Shown here: one piece after another, positions 1 to 13,829 of the stretch | Layout of the letters: each line of letters starts with the position of its first letter | How positions within the stretch are numbered: position 1 is the first letter of the stretch | Source: Congeria kusceri | Lineage: Eukaryota > Mollusca > Bivalvia > Myida > Dreissenidae | Reading direction: 5' to 3' | Length of the DNA stretch: 64,000 nt | Assembly: GCA_027627225.1 (NCBI GenBank) | Contig: CM051029.1 | Location: 1,797,501-1,861,500, forward strand | Notes under the pieces: model-generated | What the model was told of the DNA's origin: nothing | Seen by the model: only the letters and a program-made list of their open reading frames with translations | Databases searched by the model: none | Position numbers and translations under genes: made by a program

Positions 1-539
1 AGTCATTGCCATAAATGTTGTTAAAACAGTTGTGCATCTCTTTCAACAATATTATCATTGTGTGTGATTATAATTTAAACAAACGCCGACGTGTTATTTT
101 TGTTGTAAACATGAACTGTGGTTTTGGTTTAAATACACACTTACCATAGTGTAATGTAATCTTCAAACAATAAATATAAATTATGTACATATATTGTTAC
201 GAAGACGTTGGAATAACTCGTTTTTTTTAATGTGAAATTTGTTATTTCCTAATATACTTATATAGTAGTGATTATTTTGTTGAGTGTAAATAATATGACA
301 CAGGTATATTATAGTGTTTTATAAAAAAATATTTATGATTGGTTATATATGTATACATTACGACGTAGTACACACGTTTGTTGTATTTGCTTAGTAGCTT
401 CGATCTGCCTCTTTATTATTTAAAACGTTAATTCTGGCAAAGCCTTTACCACCTTTTAACATTGACTTAAAATGGACAACTTCTGCGCAAAGGGCAATAT
501 CAGTACAGCCGTAGGCAAACAAGTGTCTGTATCGCTCCC

Positions 540-1230
540 ATGACTTATTAAGTAAGGAGAGTCAAAAGCGAAAGGACCATGCTATGCTATATAATTGAGA
601 AAGGTCATGCCCTCTGGCGATGCTGTTTTGTTTAATGAATGAAAACGATTTAAAGCGTTTTAGTAGAGGGCTGAATAAGGAATATTTCTGTGAAATTATT
701 TCAAAGTTTCAGCGGTGGTTTTTTATATAAAGTTTTGCAACCGACCGGAACCATTTGAACAACTTTGGTAGTTAACTATCCAATGAACATTTCTGTCAAA
801 TCATTTCGAAATATAACCAGTGGTTTGTGACAGGAACATTCTCAAAAATTTAAATATAGCCATATTAGTTAAAATGACCTAGCCACCTGTCGGCCACGTT
901 TTTCAACAAAGCGGAACCACTTTAGTAACTTGGGTTAATGGCTTACCCAGAAATATTACTGGATAACCATTAGAAAATCTAACCAGGGATTTAGGAGGGG
1001 ATTTGGTTTAGTCTTTATCCTTTTAAGAGCTATAGTGGTCGCCTAGTGCAGTGGACCAGAAACATTCAAGCAACTTTGGAGCACCCAAGGAACATTTCTA
1101 TGAAGTTTTATCAAAGTCGGTTGAACCGTTTCAGATTTCGTTTTTTAAGGAAAAGTAAACGTACAGACGGACGCAATCACGCACGACGGACGAACAGCTA
1201 TAGCAAACGTTCGCTTACCTTCGGCCAGTG
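540..1230 (-). repeat. Dispersed element with GTCCGT-rich end
   Basis: Contains several loosely similar segments around the words 'gaacattt' and 'aaccactt', and ends in a stretch rich in GACGGACG (about 1160-1190). Read on the minus strand, that stretch resembles the start of the insert at 38816: both begin near 'actggcc' and continue into a GTGCGTCCGT-type run. No protein was seen. It lies in DNA absent from unit 2. Confidence 0.5.
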
Positions 1231-1559
1231 AAGCTAAAAATGAAACGTAAGATGCTAATAATGGTATAGAAAAGGAAAACAATGTACATTTAATGCGAAC
1301 ATTGTTTATGCATGCTGAGAAAATACAAGTGACCCAGAACGACCTGACGCACAACTGGCCCTTAGGGCTACCTTTAGATTAGAAACATTACTGAAACAAG
1401 TGTAGACATGCCTATAAGGTAATGCTGCATACCAAATATGCATGACCTAGATCTGTGTTTAGTTAGTTTTGTACAGGAACGTTATTGACGTAAATTCCCT
1501 ATTTAAAGTCTATAAAACAAAAGATCGAGCCACGGTATTTTAACTATTTTGGTATAGGA

Positions 1560-1970
1560 ATATAAGCAATGATACGTAAGACATATCAAAGACCCTGTTG
1601 TTTCAGACAAGAAGAGATTTATTGTAAAACAATGAGCCCCGGGACTCGGGGAAACTTCAGAACAATACTGGTACAATACCATACAGTGATGCTACATGCC
1701 AAATATATTAAAGCTGTAGGCAATGTAGTTTCAGACAAGAGGAATTTTGAAGTATGTTACCTACAAGAGTCAATATATGAATCAGAGTCCCGGGATGGCG
1801 CCTCTTTTTAGCCCAGAAGCACCAGTTTTATAATTTAGACTAAGAAACATTATACCTAATATAAAAACCCTAGTCCTTGTAGTTTCATACAAGAAAATTA
1901 GAATGTGTTCCTATTAAAGTACATGTTACTAAATATTGAGCCCGGAGCGGGTACACTGTTTAGCTCCTCG
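1560..1970. repeat. Degenerate tandem repeat, about 140 bp
   Basis: The word 'tagtttca(g/t)acaag' or close variants recurs near 1600, 1730 and 1880, each followed by a 'gagccc(c/g)gg' motif. This indicates three diverged units. The open frame at 1569-1811 is a by-product of the repeat. Confidence 0.5.
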
Positions 1971-4432
1971 GTCCACATTGTAGGTTATATACTAAAACAT
2001 ACGCAAATTTACATTACATACTGCTGCCGCAAAATAAAAAAAAATGATTTAAAATAAAAATGTGCCATTGAAAATAAATATAAGACTCGACAGAAGTTTG
2101 TGTTTGCTTCAGGTGTTCAAAAGTAAATTTACTACTATTTTAAATTGTGATTTTACAGTTTAAGCGGCGTTGTAACGTGATCGTAAGAAAATACCGTTAT
2201 TTGCAAGCTCAACCTTACGTCAACAATAACAAGTATTGCATTGTTCATTGTGAATTATGTAATCTGTAATCAATGCTATTCTTCTATAGTTTCTTTTCAA
2301 GCCAGGACACATGCTTTGGTGTCGATCAAATCATAATTCGTATCACATATTATGAAGTTGAAACGATTTACATGTACTATAAATCAGACGTTGAAACAAA
2401 TGTTTGTTTGCAAGGCAATTCCATTTAACCAATTTATCAACGTCGAGTATGGACGTTGTTTCAATGTTGAGTCAACGTTAAAACGCCTACCAGTGTGTGT
2501 ATTATCTTTTTAAAAGGTCTTATATCCATATAATAGAAATCCATCTTTTATATGTAACTTAATGAGTGCAAACGTTTTAGACACATGTATCGGTAATATT
2601 AGGTTATTTAACAGCGATCTTTACCGAAGCCGATAGTCTAACGTGAGTATTCCAGCTGTTTACGATTTCAAATATATCACAGTATTGTACAGAACGCTGT
2701 TCAATAATAGTTATATTATATACCTCTTTATGATATTATTTGTGTATTATTTGCATAATATTTACATTAAAACACACGGTCCGTGGAAAAGTGCGCGCGC
2801 TCGCATTATTAATATAGATGTATTACGTCGCTCTACGTGATGAATAATATGCAAACATGTATGTTTGTCTTTTATTCTGTAACCTGCACTAACAACTAAT
2901 GCTTTTATTAATTTTAAATTCGGAAGCAGCCTTTTGTACTTTATAATATATTTCACAGAAAGCGATCATGACCTTGTACAAATTGAAACATTGAGTGTGT
3001 AAGAACTATATTTAGACGTGCATGTTTAAAAGGTGGTGTGATCAATAGGAAGTTACTGCAGCGCGTTTGATTTAATTAGTATCACACACTGATGCAAGTT
3101 GTCAAAATAAATAGTTTGCAGTTGATTGGAAGTGTTTCATGGATATTCAGAACTAGAATAACTTAATTATAGACTTTTATATTAGTGGTGTTATATGTAA
3201 AGTTTAAAACAAAAATGGATAGATACGACAAAAACCAGATGTTGCTGAACTCTATGATTGATGTATGTCGTGTTGCAGGCTTTATTTATGTGCATGTAAC
3301 GTTTCAAACAGTTAAATAAAATTAAAGAATAATGTTCGAAGTTGACATTCAAAATCGGATATAGGTTTGGAGACAACTTAACGTGTACACAAAGCTTGCG
3401 TGCTCACCAGAAAAAGTGATTTAGAAAACAAATTGCGTTTCTGGTTAGCACGGTTCACAAGATAAAAATCTTCTTGGATATATAAAAAAGGAATTGAAAT
3501 GATTGTTGCTGGAGTGTAAAAACTGTTTTACAATGAGTGGATCGGAGTACTCATTGATAGAGGTAAAAATAAAGTTTCGTTGTGGAGTACTAGGACATTA
3601 TCGTATGTTTATAGTCGGACCTTCCAATACGGAAAATAGTGTATGCACGCGCGTCCAATTTGGTAACATATTGGACGGTCAAGGGGCACGAATGAGGACA
3701 TATGATTGGAAGATATAAATAGTTATATATAATACAAGTGTGTATTGCACGCATCGTGTCTGTTTGCTTTTACCGTTATACAACTGTTTCTGTAGATTTT
3801 CAAAAATGACCGACTGATAACTATATTTTATGATATATCACATTCTTTTAAGCATTAGACAACAATAATTTTACATAAAATAGCTCATCTTACTTTATTT
3901 CGTGAAACGTACACTCACGATAATGAAAACGAAATCAAAGTCATGCAAAGCTTTTTTGTCATGGTGGCATCTTAATAAATACTAAATTTACATCGACACT
4001 GTTGTCAAAGAACCCGCGGAAGTTTAGATGCGGGTTTAAATCACGAGCGCATTAGTCAGTTGATAACGCGCATCTAAGCATCGCGGATACTCGACAACAA
4101 GCCATGCCGTTTATTTATAATTATGATTCTAACACAGCTGACCATTGTTCTGAGAAAGTCTTTTGCCTGTAGCGCTCTATTTTTATAAAGATCCACCGAG
4201 GTACTTTTCGGTAGTTTAGGTTTCCTCCCCAACACATTACATACACGTTATACCTGTTCTCGAAAGAAAAGGTTGTTCATCGAAGTCTGATCGCTTAATA
4301 CATTTTCAAAGTTTTCAAAGAAATTGTAACAGTATGTACTAAGCATTGATAGCTTGAACAAGAACACTATCAACCATACATTGTGAAGCGTTAATGATGG
4401 TATTTCACCTACACATCGGAAACCGAGGACAA
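1971..4432. other. No recognisable feature
   Basis: AT-rich sequence. Short open frames at 2643-2840, 2762-2956, 3191-3376 and 3503-3718 show no domain, signal peptide or flanking splice sites that could be supported. The segment is absent from unit 2. Confidence 0.6.
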
Positions 4433-4757
<325 letters not shown>

Positions 4758-7042
4758 ATATAGATTTCAACATAAATAGACAGTAACCTGACAATATAAC
4801 ACTATTAAGAGATACAAACAACTTAAAATACAATGTATACATTTATAAATGAGCCAGGTCAATCAAAATTATAAATCCTATCAGGACATACACACAACAT
4901 AAAATACAATGTATACATTTATAAATTAGCCTCGTCAATTAACACTATATGTCCTATCAAGATATAAACCAACTTAAAATACAATGCATGCATAAATAAA
5001 TGATTCACGTAATTCAACATTATATGTCAAGAATGACACATGGAAGTCAACTGTTAAACTATTAATTCAGGCTGATGATAACAAAGTCAAAATGACACTT
5101 GATCGTTGAAAATACTATAAGCATATGGTTTGCTAAGTGAGAAATATAAGTAACTTTTATGGTAGTAAAATTTGAATATTGTATTAGCCTAAAAAACAAC
5201 AGGCACATTTTGATAAATATTAACTTCAATACACTTCACTGAAGATTTGAACTATATATGCTGACCATTGGAATAAATATCAAGTTTATCATAGTATGGA
5301 CTGTGGTTTTTCGAGGTGTTGAGATAATTTATTGCTAATAAGCATTAGCTGACGAAATGAATGTCGTTGCCCAAAATGTTTTCAATGCATTGCTTAGTTT
5401 TAGTAGAAGCAAGTGTAGCAGAGTCACAGCATATACAAATAGCTTATTAGACATCAACAGACATGTCATTAACATTAATAATGAGGGGCAGCGGTATTAA
5501 AATAGATCGCTTGAGAACGCTACAAGGAACGCTTGCTAGAAATACATGACATATCAACTGACTGGTGCATATCAGACACTTAGGCCAATTGCATTCGAAT
5601 AAATCACAATAATGGACTGTGTCAAAATTATGATTCTTGCTGGATTCAATGTCCTCAGTCATATTAATGAAGTTTCACCGGAATCCCTTTTATATTACTC
5701 GAGTAACAAAATATACAAGACAATTAAAAAGATTTCATTCATTCAGAAGATATTTAAAATTCTGATACTGTGTCTAGACTTTATGCGCATTCTCTGCACA
5801 GATTCTAGCATTTAAAGACTTTCGAGTTGAATTCCCTTTAAAACGTTTTTAGATATGAGCTTTATAAGACACAAAGTGTGTGACTTTCCACCACATGCTT
5901 AAATCTCCAGTAAGTAATTGGTGAAGAAAGAATAAATATTTAAGAGTAAGTGTAGATGTCAAAGTTATGATTGTTTATACTGTGTACGTCCATTCAATGA
6001 TCTCTACATATATATGAACATCTATGACCGTAACTGATTAAACATTGTAGGCAGACGTATACCACTTGCTCTCAAAGTCCTCTGACAGAATCTTCATTAA
6101 TGGAGTTAATATCGACGTTATTTGCGAAAATGCGGACATTTATTAAAATAAGATACAAACTTAGTATATCGAATATATTTTATACAAGGAAGTTTTAACA
6201 CAATGCACAAAAGCACTGCTAGTGGTGCTATCGCTCGTCTGATGAACACACTTAGTTTAAGTGACGTCACTGACTGTTTTTTCAAAACATGTTAGAAAAG
6301 TGCATTATAATGCAACAAAATCAAGTTACAAATAACATACAATAATCACTATGCACGACAGAGTTACGATTCTTGTCCTGCACATTAAATTTGATTATAC
6401 TGAATAAGTATTTTGATTGTACAAACTTTTTTTACCAAGTTTTAAGCCTCTATGTTCTATAGTTTTTTAGACATGTATGTTAGAAATTCTTTGTCAAAAT
6501 GAATTTCCTAACTTGAAAAAAGGCCATGAAACAATCACCATCGGTGGAAGAGTTAAAGTTGTTGTTCTACACACTTTACGTTTAAACATATTTTATTTCC
6601 ATCGTGTAACTATATTTTACATCAACCATGGTACAAATAAACTCATACAGCATATAGAGAGAAAAAGGGGTTGAACTAAAAGTTATTTCCACATTACTGG
6701 CGGTTCGCCCCGGAATATTGAAATACACAAGTAAACAAACACGATTGGTTGGTTAAACATAACTGAAAAATACATTAAGGAAATAACGGTATTTATAACA
6801 AACTAAAGTATACAAAAGGATATATTGAATAGAACGAATAGAGCATGATAATTGAAAAAAGAAGGAACTTAAAAGAACATCAAAGTAATAGCCTTAATGC
6901 ATTTAAATATATACAAAGAAACGGATGTATGTGTTGTGTTGCCTTGTCCGTAATTAACAAGATTTGATAAACTGGTAATATAGTACGAATGATTACAAGT
7001 TAAATAAGATGTGTGTTTGAAGCGTGTTGTCGTCTGTTTGTA
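4758..7042. other. Duplicated non-coding flank
   Basis: Begins with three copies of a roughly 70-bp unit containing 'aacttaaaatacaatg' (about 4820, 4895 and 4970). From 5090 it is collinear with unit 2 (38037 and 41415 onward). Open frames here, such as 5612-5815 and 6477-6674, are not preserved as frames in unit 2. Confidence 0.6.
6262..6269. promoter_or_regulatory. CRE-type palindrome TGACGTCA
   Basis: Perfect TGACGTCA inside the ten-base palindrome GTGACGTCAC. Unit 2 keeps it at 42030-42037. It matches the consensus of CREB/ATF bZIP factors. Nothing here shows that it is used. Confidence 0.35.
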
Positions 7043-7174
7043 GATATATAGATAAATAGATAGTTTATTCAAGATTTGTACAATGTTGCATATAAATTAC
7101 GACATAAGGCCAACATGGCCCTTGATCGTCATGATAATAACAATTTTACAATTTTACAATTTTACAATGGGAAC

Positions 7175-7720
7175 AAAAAATAGTATCATGCTTTGAAAAA
7201 GGAAATATATTATATAAATATCTAAGTAATAGCTGAAAGAAATCTGAACTGTATTCTCAAGCTTTACAATAATAAATTCTGAGTAATTCATACAATTTAT
7301 CTGTACTGTAGTTTCATGCTTTAAAAATTGTTTATATGTAAATCATATATAGAAGCGATTTGAATTGTATTATCATGTTTTACAAAAGCAAGTCAAATGT
7401 AAGTAATACAAAAATAAAAATAAAATATCTTGTTTAGTATCATGTTTTCCAAAAATATTGTATATCTCAGTTATACAAAAAAATAATATAATAAATAAAA
7501 GTTATCAGTACTGTATTCAAATGCTTAACAAAACTTATTGATATTTAAGTAATACATACAAGTAACAAGTACAGTATGCCCATATTTTACACAGATAATT
7601 TATATTTAAGTAATACATAAATGTAATATGTACTGTATTCTCATGCTTATACACACACAGAAAAACAAATATGTACATAACTAGTACATATAAGTGATAT
7701 GTACTGTATAAGACATAATG
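7175..7720. repeat. Degenerate minisatellite in LINE 3-prime region
   Basis: Around eight units of about 65 bp, each with a variant of 'ctgtattctcatgcttta' (near 7181, 7247, 7305, 7361, 7435, 7510, 7573 and 7633), followed by 'taagtaatac'. Only the LINE-bearing unit 1 has it. Confidence 0.7.
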
Positions 7721-8278
7721 CAATAGTATTAAATGACGTAAATAACATAGGTTGACTTTGTTTCTCATTTCAAACGCTCTATATGCATAAACAGCTAGTA
7801 ACTTAATAGTATTTGGATTCTTTGAGGAAAATAACTCTCTGGCTTTAAACATGCTTGGGTGACGTCTATAATATATACTGGTATGTATTTTTGTCTTATT
7901 TGTAAGTATAGGTTACATTCAAAAATAAATGATATTCATCGTCGAGAACATGGAAAACTGGGCAAACTCTATTAATAAGATCAGTATCATTCCACCTTCC
8001 CGTCTCAATAAGTAATCTGTGTGACGACAATCTTAACTTGCTGAGTGCAATTCTATACTTCTCAATGTTAACACATTTCAGGTAAAATTAGAAAATAATG
8101 GCCTTGAAGAGCCATTTATGCTTCCTTCTACACCTTGGGCAATATTGTCAGTCATTCTTTGTTTAAATACGGAAAAGAAACCGTTAAGATCACCAACACC
8201 TAGTGGCAACCAGACATGATAGAATCCCAAAGAATAGATTTGACCTAAACTGCCCAGTTAGTCTTTTTGTGGTTACTT

Positions 8279-8912
8279 TCAATATCGTCTAGCAATCATT
8301 TTAATGAATTTATGTGTCGGAGAACAGATCACCTTAAAACAGTACTTTATCATATTCATTTTACTCATAGTTAAAAAGTCAAGTCTCTCTGTCTCTGATA
8401 ATATAAAGTCATTTTGTGTGCTAATTTTGACACGTATATATATTTCATAAACATAGTACGCACTCGTTCTATGTGCGCCATTTTTAAAATCCCCAAACTT
8501 CAGAGCCATATAGTAGTATTGGTTTAAAAGCTTGTAAAAAAGCTCCATTTTGTGATCTGTGGCTATATTAACAAACTTACTTAGGTACTGTTTAAGCTTA
8601 AAAATAGCGTTTTGAGCCTGCCCAGTTAATGTCTGGATTTCTTCTTGAAATGACCCCCCCTGCTGTAAATACAATTTCAAGATACGTACATTTATTAACA
8701 ATTTCAATATTTCCGTTGTATAGAAAATGCAGGTCTTCATTTATTATTCCACCTTGTCTGAATATTAATGCTTTTATTTTGCTAATATTAACCTTCAGCT
8801 TCCAGGTTTTAAAGTAATCACAAAGAATGTCAAGATTAGTTTGAAGATTTTGCGGAGAATCAGAAACAATTAATATATAGTCCGCATACATGAGTAGGAA
8901 GAATTTTAGCAT
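8279..8912 (-). pseudogene. LINE reverse transcriptase, palm and thumb, broken
   Basis: Two overlapping frames read through the catalytic palm. The motif that should be YADD reads MYADYILIV at about 8890-8864, so the second catalytic aspartate is replaced by tyrosine. Downstream come a KTKA-like segment (here ISKIKALIF) and a TYLGI-like segment (TYLEIVF), both usual in LINE reverse transcriptases. A frame change then leads into the thumb. Just upstream on the minus strand (about 9010-8940) the conserved RQGECLSP word is readable. The lost aspartate and frameshift show a dead copy. Confidence 0.85.
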
Positions 8913-9027
8913 GCCTATATCAATATCACTTTCACCTTTTGAAAATTATATATCCTCCAAGTCATTGATATACAAAGAAAAAATAATCGGGGACAAACAC
9001 TCTCCTTGTCTTAGACCTATATAACTC

Positions 9028-9384
9028 TCAAATGCAGTTATCATTCTGGTGTTTTACTTGTGTGTACACATGGGTATACATTGATTTTATAACTGTAAAC
9101 AGTCGTCCTCGAATACCGAGCCTGTATATTTTGTACCCCTTTTGTAGGTTATCCCTTACAATGTAATCAAATGTCTTTGTAAACTCAATAAAATAACAAT
9201 ATAACTGCTTGTCTTGATTAAAAATATGTGTTATTAAACCTTGAAGTGCAAATCCGTTATCCGTTGTTCCCATTTTTGCCCGAAATCCAGCTTGGGCTTC
9301 AAGCAATACATGGTAATTGTCAGCCCTGTTTGATAGCCTACTATTTATCAAATTTGTGAACAATTTACCCATGACACTTAACAA
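9028..9384 (-). pseudogene. LINE reverse transcriptase, N-terminal part, broken
   Basis: Contains GKLFTNLINSRL, QAGFR and a CYFIEFTKTFD segment corresponding to the FxDxxKAFD block that carries the first catalytic aspartate. Here the position two residues before the lysine is threonine-flanked and the Asp is replaced by Glu. The frame is lost before the RQGECLSP motif near 9010. It belongs to the same element as the palm fragment. Confidence 0.8.
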
Positions 9385-10326
9385 AGTTATCCCTCTAAAA
9401 TTATTCGGGTCATTTAAATCTCCTTTGGGTATTTCTTCAATAGTAACAGGAGTGTCGATTTCCTAAAACATAGAATTTAATTCAGTTTGCTTGATATGGT
9501 TATTAAAATAAATAATATCGGCGTCTGCCTAGAAAAATCAATCATTAGTATCATTTATAGATCTAAAATATTGTGTAAAAGTATATATACTCAGCTTAGT
9601 TTGCCTGTGTTTAAAATTGCCCTCCTTTAATAAATTCCAGTAATCTGTTGCGTTTTTTTATTTAGCTTTATTAAATTTTATTTAGTTATCCTTTAGCTGA
9701 TAAAGTGCAGTTTCCGCACGCTTCTCTTGTATTTACTTCTTGCCGCAGTCATTAAGTGCCTATTTTCTTCAGAATTATTTTTTCTAAAGTTTTTATTTAA
9801 TGTTTTATAAAAAAATATTTTATCATCTGCATGCATTTGGTTACATAAATTAATGTGTTTAAAACGGTTACTAGTTATGTTATTGAATTTATTATGGATG
9901 TGCTTTTTACAGAATAGAGGCTTGCATATGTCATGTATTCTTTCAAGAAATTCATTAAGACTTGAGTCAATTTCTTAACATGATGACTCATTTTAATAGT
10001 GTTTTCCAATCGCGATAAATTGTTAATGAAGTAAGAACACCTTAGGAATTGCTTATATAGATTCTGTTTTTCGTTATCCCACCTAAAACTATATGAAATC
10101 CTTTCATAGTTTGCAGGAAATGTACAAGTAGTTTGCATTGAATAATCTTTACAATCAAAACAAAATAGGGCAAATTATCAGATAAAATGTTAGGACTATG
10201 CACCTTAAATTGGGTAAATGACTTTAAAAAACATTCGTCAACAATACAGTGATCAACAACACTGGATTCATTTCTACCGACATAAGTAGATCCAATATCC
10301 TCGCCTACATGACCATATGCTATTCT

Positions 10327-10788
10327 TTAACCTGTGTGAATCAAAATGTCAATTAAAACACGCCCATTTTGATTTACGGATGAATCAGCTGACTTTCTTG
10401 GCAATGTATTGTCTGTGCTATAATCGTCAGGAAAAATATTCTGATTGTGTAGATCTAAGTTATCGTTGTGAACAAAGTCACTTAACATGCCGACACGCGA
10501 ATTTAAATCTCCTAAAACCATAAATGTACAGTTAACATCACCAAATTTCTCTCTTATACAAAGCATATTACCTTGTTTAACATCAAATATATTATTTTCA
10601 ATAAGATAATTTCTACTCGAGTTACCTGGTACAATATAGCATAAACATACAAACAAGTGCTTCGATTGTTTAAAAAAGCGCTCATCAATCTTAATCCATA
10701 GGTGTGAATCGCTATGCGACAATATAAACTTATTACTTTTCGTTACAAGGCCTTGTACATTCAACAATTCACATATGAAGCCATTCAC
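10327..10788 (-). pseudogene. LINE AP-like endonuclease fragment
   Basis: The minus-strand frame has VLGDLNSRVG, matching the GDxN motif of exonuclease-endonuclease-phosphatase domains in LINEs. It also has an upstream LCYIVP segment and a downstream SVNQNGRVLID segment. The N-terminal catalytic region is missing and the ORF is short for the family (about 230 residues). The plus-strand frame at 10317-10523 is its antisense shadow. Confidence 0.75.
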
Positions 10789-11064
10789 TCTCTGGCCGCT
10801 ACGACAGTCCTAATTATTGACCGCCAGCGAAGGTGAAGTAGCTGTCCCGTTAGAATTAGAGTTGTTTTTTGGTGTGATTTCGTGCACCACATGCACTACT
10901 TACAGACCGTGATTTGGATTGATTCGCTGTTGGTTTCGCCTTGGTGGTTTGTATTATTGAAGTGAAGTTTGACTGCTTAAAATGTCTTCTGATCGCGGAG
11001 GGAGTCGATTACGTCGCGTAGACTGGTCCGTTATCAACATTGGTATGTGCACCTTGGATGGTAG

Positions 11065-12393
11065 TTAAATGACCCGATGAAGCATTGGCCAAGGGTTCGG
11101 TGCGCTGACAATTAAAAAATAACGATTGACATCTTCTAAAATATAGACGCATGCACATGTTGGTAATGCTAACAGATGGTTTTGATATAAATAGAAATTC
11201 AAATTGCTACAAATGTTTATAAGCCGTGCGTGTTTAACTGATTCAAACTTCTTCCCAGTAAGATAATAATCGGGAACTTTGTTACATTTGAAAAGCAAGT
11301 TTTGTAAATAACCTTTGAATTTAGATAGAGAGTCAATGTTACCTAAATATATATGCAGTTTATTCCATATATTGATTGAAGAGGGAATAAAAGACTGTGA
11401 GCAAAGTTGCGTTCTCCTTCGTACAGTTATATAATCTGAGAAATTCCTTAAGTTGTTAGAGGTCACCTGAATTACCGTCTTAGGTAAGAGATTTCTGAGA
11501 AAATCAGGACAATCGTTATGATGCATTTTGTATATCGTGACAAGTTTTTATAACGCCTACGATCTTCCAAACTTAACCAGTTAGTTTATGGATACAATTA
11601 TCTTAATGAAACCGATCTAGTTAGGCGAAAAACTATTATTGCAGTTTCCTTTTAAATTTTATATAACGTCTGATTTTTATATAATTTGCAACCATCCCAA
11701 ATCACACAAGCATGATTTAATATTGGTCTTAAGTAAGAAATATACAACTGATTAAGGGTGTTTCTGGATTCTGGGAATATATGTATTTTGATATAACCTA
11801 TAATGTTTAAAGCAGTAGTTGTAATGTGTTTGATTTGACCGTGCCACTTACCATCATTGCTAAAAGTAATTCCAGTGCGTTTATGTGTCTGTACAAATTT
11901 GACGGGGCAGTTTTCAAATAGAAAACATGGATTATTAATATTGGGGTGTGATGCAAATAAAATGGCGTCAGTTGTATGTGGGTTAAAATCCACTACCAGG
12001 TTTTCAACCATTGACTTATTGAATAAAGGTCATGGTTCAGTATGCCTTCAAAGTCGCTCAACGTGGACGTTGTTCATGCGAGAGACGTGTAATAAGCAAC
12101 CAGTCGTGTAATGCTTAAACGATTTTCAACTATGTCGTTAACGTGTGTGAAAAAATCAATGGATCTAAAACAGAACCTTGTTGTACATCTATGTTTATTG
12201 TAAGTTCAGCGGATAAAGCTGACCCTACGAAAACCTTTCGTGTTGGATTCGATAAGTCATGTTTTATCCAGGCTAATACATTACCACAAAAACCAAATTA
12301 ATGTAACTTCAATGTAAGACCAAGGTGCCACACCCTATCAACTGTTTTGAAACAGCCCAAAACACAATACACGTGAATGTTTGTCATCGAACG
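11065..12393 (-). mobile_element. CR1-like LINE fragment, 3-prime half of RT
   Basis: Minus-strand frames 12011-11652 and 11526-11065 give the late RT and thumb: VDFNPHTTDAILF, then SYLRPILNHACVIWD, then the RRRTQ and SFIPSSINIWN segments seen at the C-terminus of CR1 and Jockey-like LINE proteins. Upstream, at about 12200-12020, a broken frame still shows VQQGSVLDPLIF, the remains of the PQGSVLGP block. The same fragment is in unit 2 at 42731-44250, so it predates the duplication. Here its 3-prime end has been interrupted by the other LINE. Confidence 0.8.
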
Positions 12394-13829
12394 AAGATGG
12401 TATTTCTTGTTTGAAACATCATAAAACGACATTCGTAATTAAAAACGGATATTCATACTCTAATGTTGGGATTGTTTCGTCAATATTGTTAAAACATTAA
12501 ATTTAATTGAATTTCAATGTCAATTATGCTTCCTTGGTAATGGTAAAACAAATGCCTTTTAGAATGTGCAATATTTTACTTAGCGTTTTTTTTTCTGAGT
12601 GGCGAGATATGGGTTAAAATACTATTAATCTTAATAATCTTAATAATATTTATTGTGCACAGTCAATGTATAAAACATAATACTGACTTATGTTTGTGTT
12701 TTTCGATGAAAATAAATTAATCCTTTAACAATAGCTGCGGAGGAGTTTACACTATCCGTAGCAAAACCCGGATCGGTCTATTGAATGTTGCTCACTTAAA
12801 AATGAAAATCATGTAAGTTAAATTTAAAGATGCCGAAATGAATATGCAATCGTTATATAATACACAATTATCATTATTGTGTTTCTTATTTATTGTGCAA
12901 TTTTATTGGTATATTATTGCAATGCATAGCAACGTATCCAATCTTTTAAAATAAATCGCTATTACTTTGCCACTATGAAAATTCATTGAGAATGTTCAGC
13001 CAATTTTTCTGTTACAGCATCAAATAATTTTTTTTTTTTTTTAAATTTACTGAAATTGTAATCAATTATTTTTTGTATGACTAGTATCTAAATTAATTCA
13101 ATTAATCGTTAAGCGAAATCAAGGTGACAATACGTATATTTCCGACCAAATATGCAATCAATACAATTTATATTTTGCAACAAAGAGGCAATAACACTTG
13201 TTGTGAACTGCTGGTAATTCATGATCTCAGCAACCTGTTTTAAAATGAACAGAACTGGATCCGAAAATGAATTATCTATTAAAAGAATGCATTCATTAGA
13301 TAATCAAAATATACCAACATGAATTCACTGACTGATCAGTCCCATTCCATGAGTGATTCAAGAACTTAAATACTGGGATTTTACTTTACAAGATAGGCAA
13401 TTCCTCTGGTATCTGACCCGATCTGATATCCGTTTTAATTCTTCTTAATATAAGTCGTATTAATATGTTTCTAAGGATTTGTTTAGTCCCAAACAGACAT
13501 TGTATTTTAAATGCATATTCCATTTATTTAGTGCATGCTTGCAAGTTTGTATGATTTACCTCTCTTTAATGAGAACATGAACCTAACTTTCAATACTAAT
13601 AACATTTGCTGATTAAAACCCGACTAACGTGACTGCTTATCACCTATACATAATTATACAGTCATGATATAAATTTATTGAATCACTTGACAAAATAATC
13701 TCGATCTTAAATACCTGATTTGCAACAAAAACAATACACATTTTGTTTTAGTATAAATATGAAGACAAATTATAAACTAGTTAAATCAATGGATTCATCA
13801 ATCAAATTATGACTAATACTTGACGGTAG
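12394..13829. other. Duplicated AT-rich spacer
   Basis: Collinear with about 44817-46800. Contains homopolymer runs but no conserved frame or splice-bounded exon that I could see. Unit 2 has a 370-bp segment inserted in the counterpart of about 13130. Confidence 0.6.

Larger units (their letters stand above)
7043..11095 (-). mobile_element. Non-LTR retrotransposon remnant (LINE), EN-RT type
   Basis: On the minus strand the order is an endonuclease-like segment (10788-10327), a decayed linker, reverse transcriptase (9384-8279), a long 3-prime region with an internal minisatellite, and a short TAGATA-type tail next to 7043. That layout is typical of autonomous LINEs with an APE-like endonuclease. 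All frames are broken by stops and shifts. Unit 2 lacks it: matching sequence at 42787 runs straight from 'tgtagatat' into the tail of another LINE. The insertion therefore post-dates the duplication or was later lost from unit 2. The clade could not be fixed. The 5-prime limit, 10800-11095, is uncertain. Confidence 0.8.

Noticed and set aside
1046..1354. Open frames around the GACGGACG run
   Set aside because: They fall in a dispersed repeat; no domain.
10317..10523. Plus-strand open frame of 68 codons
   Set aside because: Antisense of the LINE endonuclease fragment.
11857..12111. Plus-strand open frame of 84 codons
   Set aside because: Antisense of the CR1-like RT fragment.
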